From Syntrophus sp. (in: bacteria) (GTDB lineage Bacteria; Desulfobacterota; Syntrophia; Syntrophales; UBA5619), in contig PNOO01000045.1 in assembly GCA_013824905.1 (NCBI GenBank), forward strand, positions 1 through 13,362: 13,362 bases of DNA, in the 5' to 3' direction. Positions within the stretch are counted from its first letter, which is position 1, and every line of letters starts with the position of its first letter. Shown piece after piece: positions 13,135 to 13,362 of the stretch. The notes below the pieces were generated by a model, which worked only from the letters and a program-made list of their open reading frames with translations, was not told where the DNA came from and ran no database searches. A program made the position numbers and the translations under genes.

Positions 13135-13362
13135 ATCCCGCTCCGTATGGTGGACTGTAGGAGATTAAAGTATGCACATTCCCCTCCCCTGAATTGACTG
13201 CCGGGGTTTTATGCTCCTTTGATTATTAAAGCTTTTTCCCGGTAGAGGCAAGATAAATGTGGGTTCATTCTGTCGGTCGATTCTGAGAAGTATGTCCATC
13301 CTTATGAACGGGAATTCTATAGAACCATTTGATAGGGGACGCTTTTCAGATAATGGCGATGG
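13135..13362. other. Right-end sequence with no supported gene
   Basis: This AT-moderate stretch has no clear gene. On the - strand, TTGCCT and TAATAA 17 bases apart (in about 13220-13250) are a possible weak promoter for the small membrane protein. On the + strand a frame with ATG at 13292 or 13304 (MNGNSIEPFDRGRFSDNGDG) runs off the edge but has no good ribosome site. Neither is firm. Confidence 0.3.

Noticed and set aside
13172..13192. Possible leader peptide MHIPLP on the + strand with AGGAG upstream
   Set aside because: Only six codons, no downstream + strand gene or attenuator structure visible.
13292..13362. Possible start of a + strand gene running off the right edge
   Set aside because: No suitable ribosome site and too few residues to judge; mentioned in the right-end entry only.
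1..13362. CRISPR array, tRNA or rRNA genes, insertion sequences, phage attachment sites
   Set aside because: No regularly spaced repeats, cloverleaf-type sequence, rRNA motif, transposase or integrase was seen on reading both strands.

Overview
The window looks like a GC-rich chromosomal segment of an anaerobic deltaproteobacterium (Desulfobacterota, possibly Syntrophales-like). This is an inference from three things: a tripartite tricarboxylate transporter beside catabolic enzymes, the style of the J-domain/receiver and SEC-C proteins, and a TTTCGTAAAAAGTC-type intergenic motif of a kind I associate with those genomes. No rRNA, tRNA, insertion sequence, phage gene or CRISPR array was seen.

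Left part (1-3495, + strand): an operon cut by the window edge. It holds the C-terminal end of a xylose-isomerase-like TIM-barrel protein, then a complete tripartite tricarboxylate transporter (TTT): periplasmic binding protein (TctC type), small membrane subunit (TctB) and large membrane subunit (TctA). An 11-bp perfect inverted repeat lies between the binding protein and the membrane subunits. The set reads as uptake of a carboxylate plus an isomerase or epimerase acting on it or on a product.

Middle (3496-4411): an island visibly richer in A+T. It carries one gene, an unusual fusion of an N-terminal J-like domain (HPD motif) to a C-terminal response-regulator receiver domain. A 17-nt palindrome lies upstream and a probable bidirectional terminator downstream.

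Right part, - strand: a 1277-residue modular protein of unknown function (4412-8245) has alpha-helical HEAT-like repeats, a four-cysteine zinc ribbon, TPR-like repeats, a SEC-C zinc motif and a C-terminal segment resembling MbcA/ParS-type domains. Upstream of it, in the same direction, is a four-gene metabolic operon (8376-12422): a UPF0261/Tm-1-like protein, a DHDPS/NAL-family aldolase or lyase, a short-chain dehydrogenase and a D-2-hydroxyacid dehydrogenase. A near-consensus sigma70 promoter (TTGACA-17-TATACT) with a leader of about 135 nt drives it. The likely theme is breakdown of a hydroxy or keto acid to pyruvate-level products, but the substrate cannot be read from the sequence.

The right end (12426-13362) is sparse. 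It has the promoter, a probable 72-residue single-pass membrane protein, and two tiny cysteine-containing ORFs joined to it by ATGA overlaps, which may be real small genes or remnants. The most unusual items are the J-domain/receiver fusion, the large HEAT/zinc/TPR/SEC-C protein, and the pairing of an uncharacterised Tm-1-like protein with an aldolase and two dehydrogenases.
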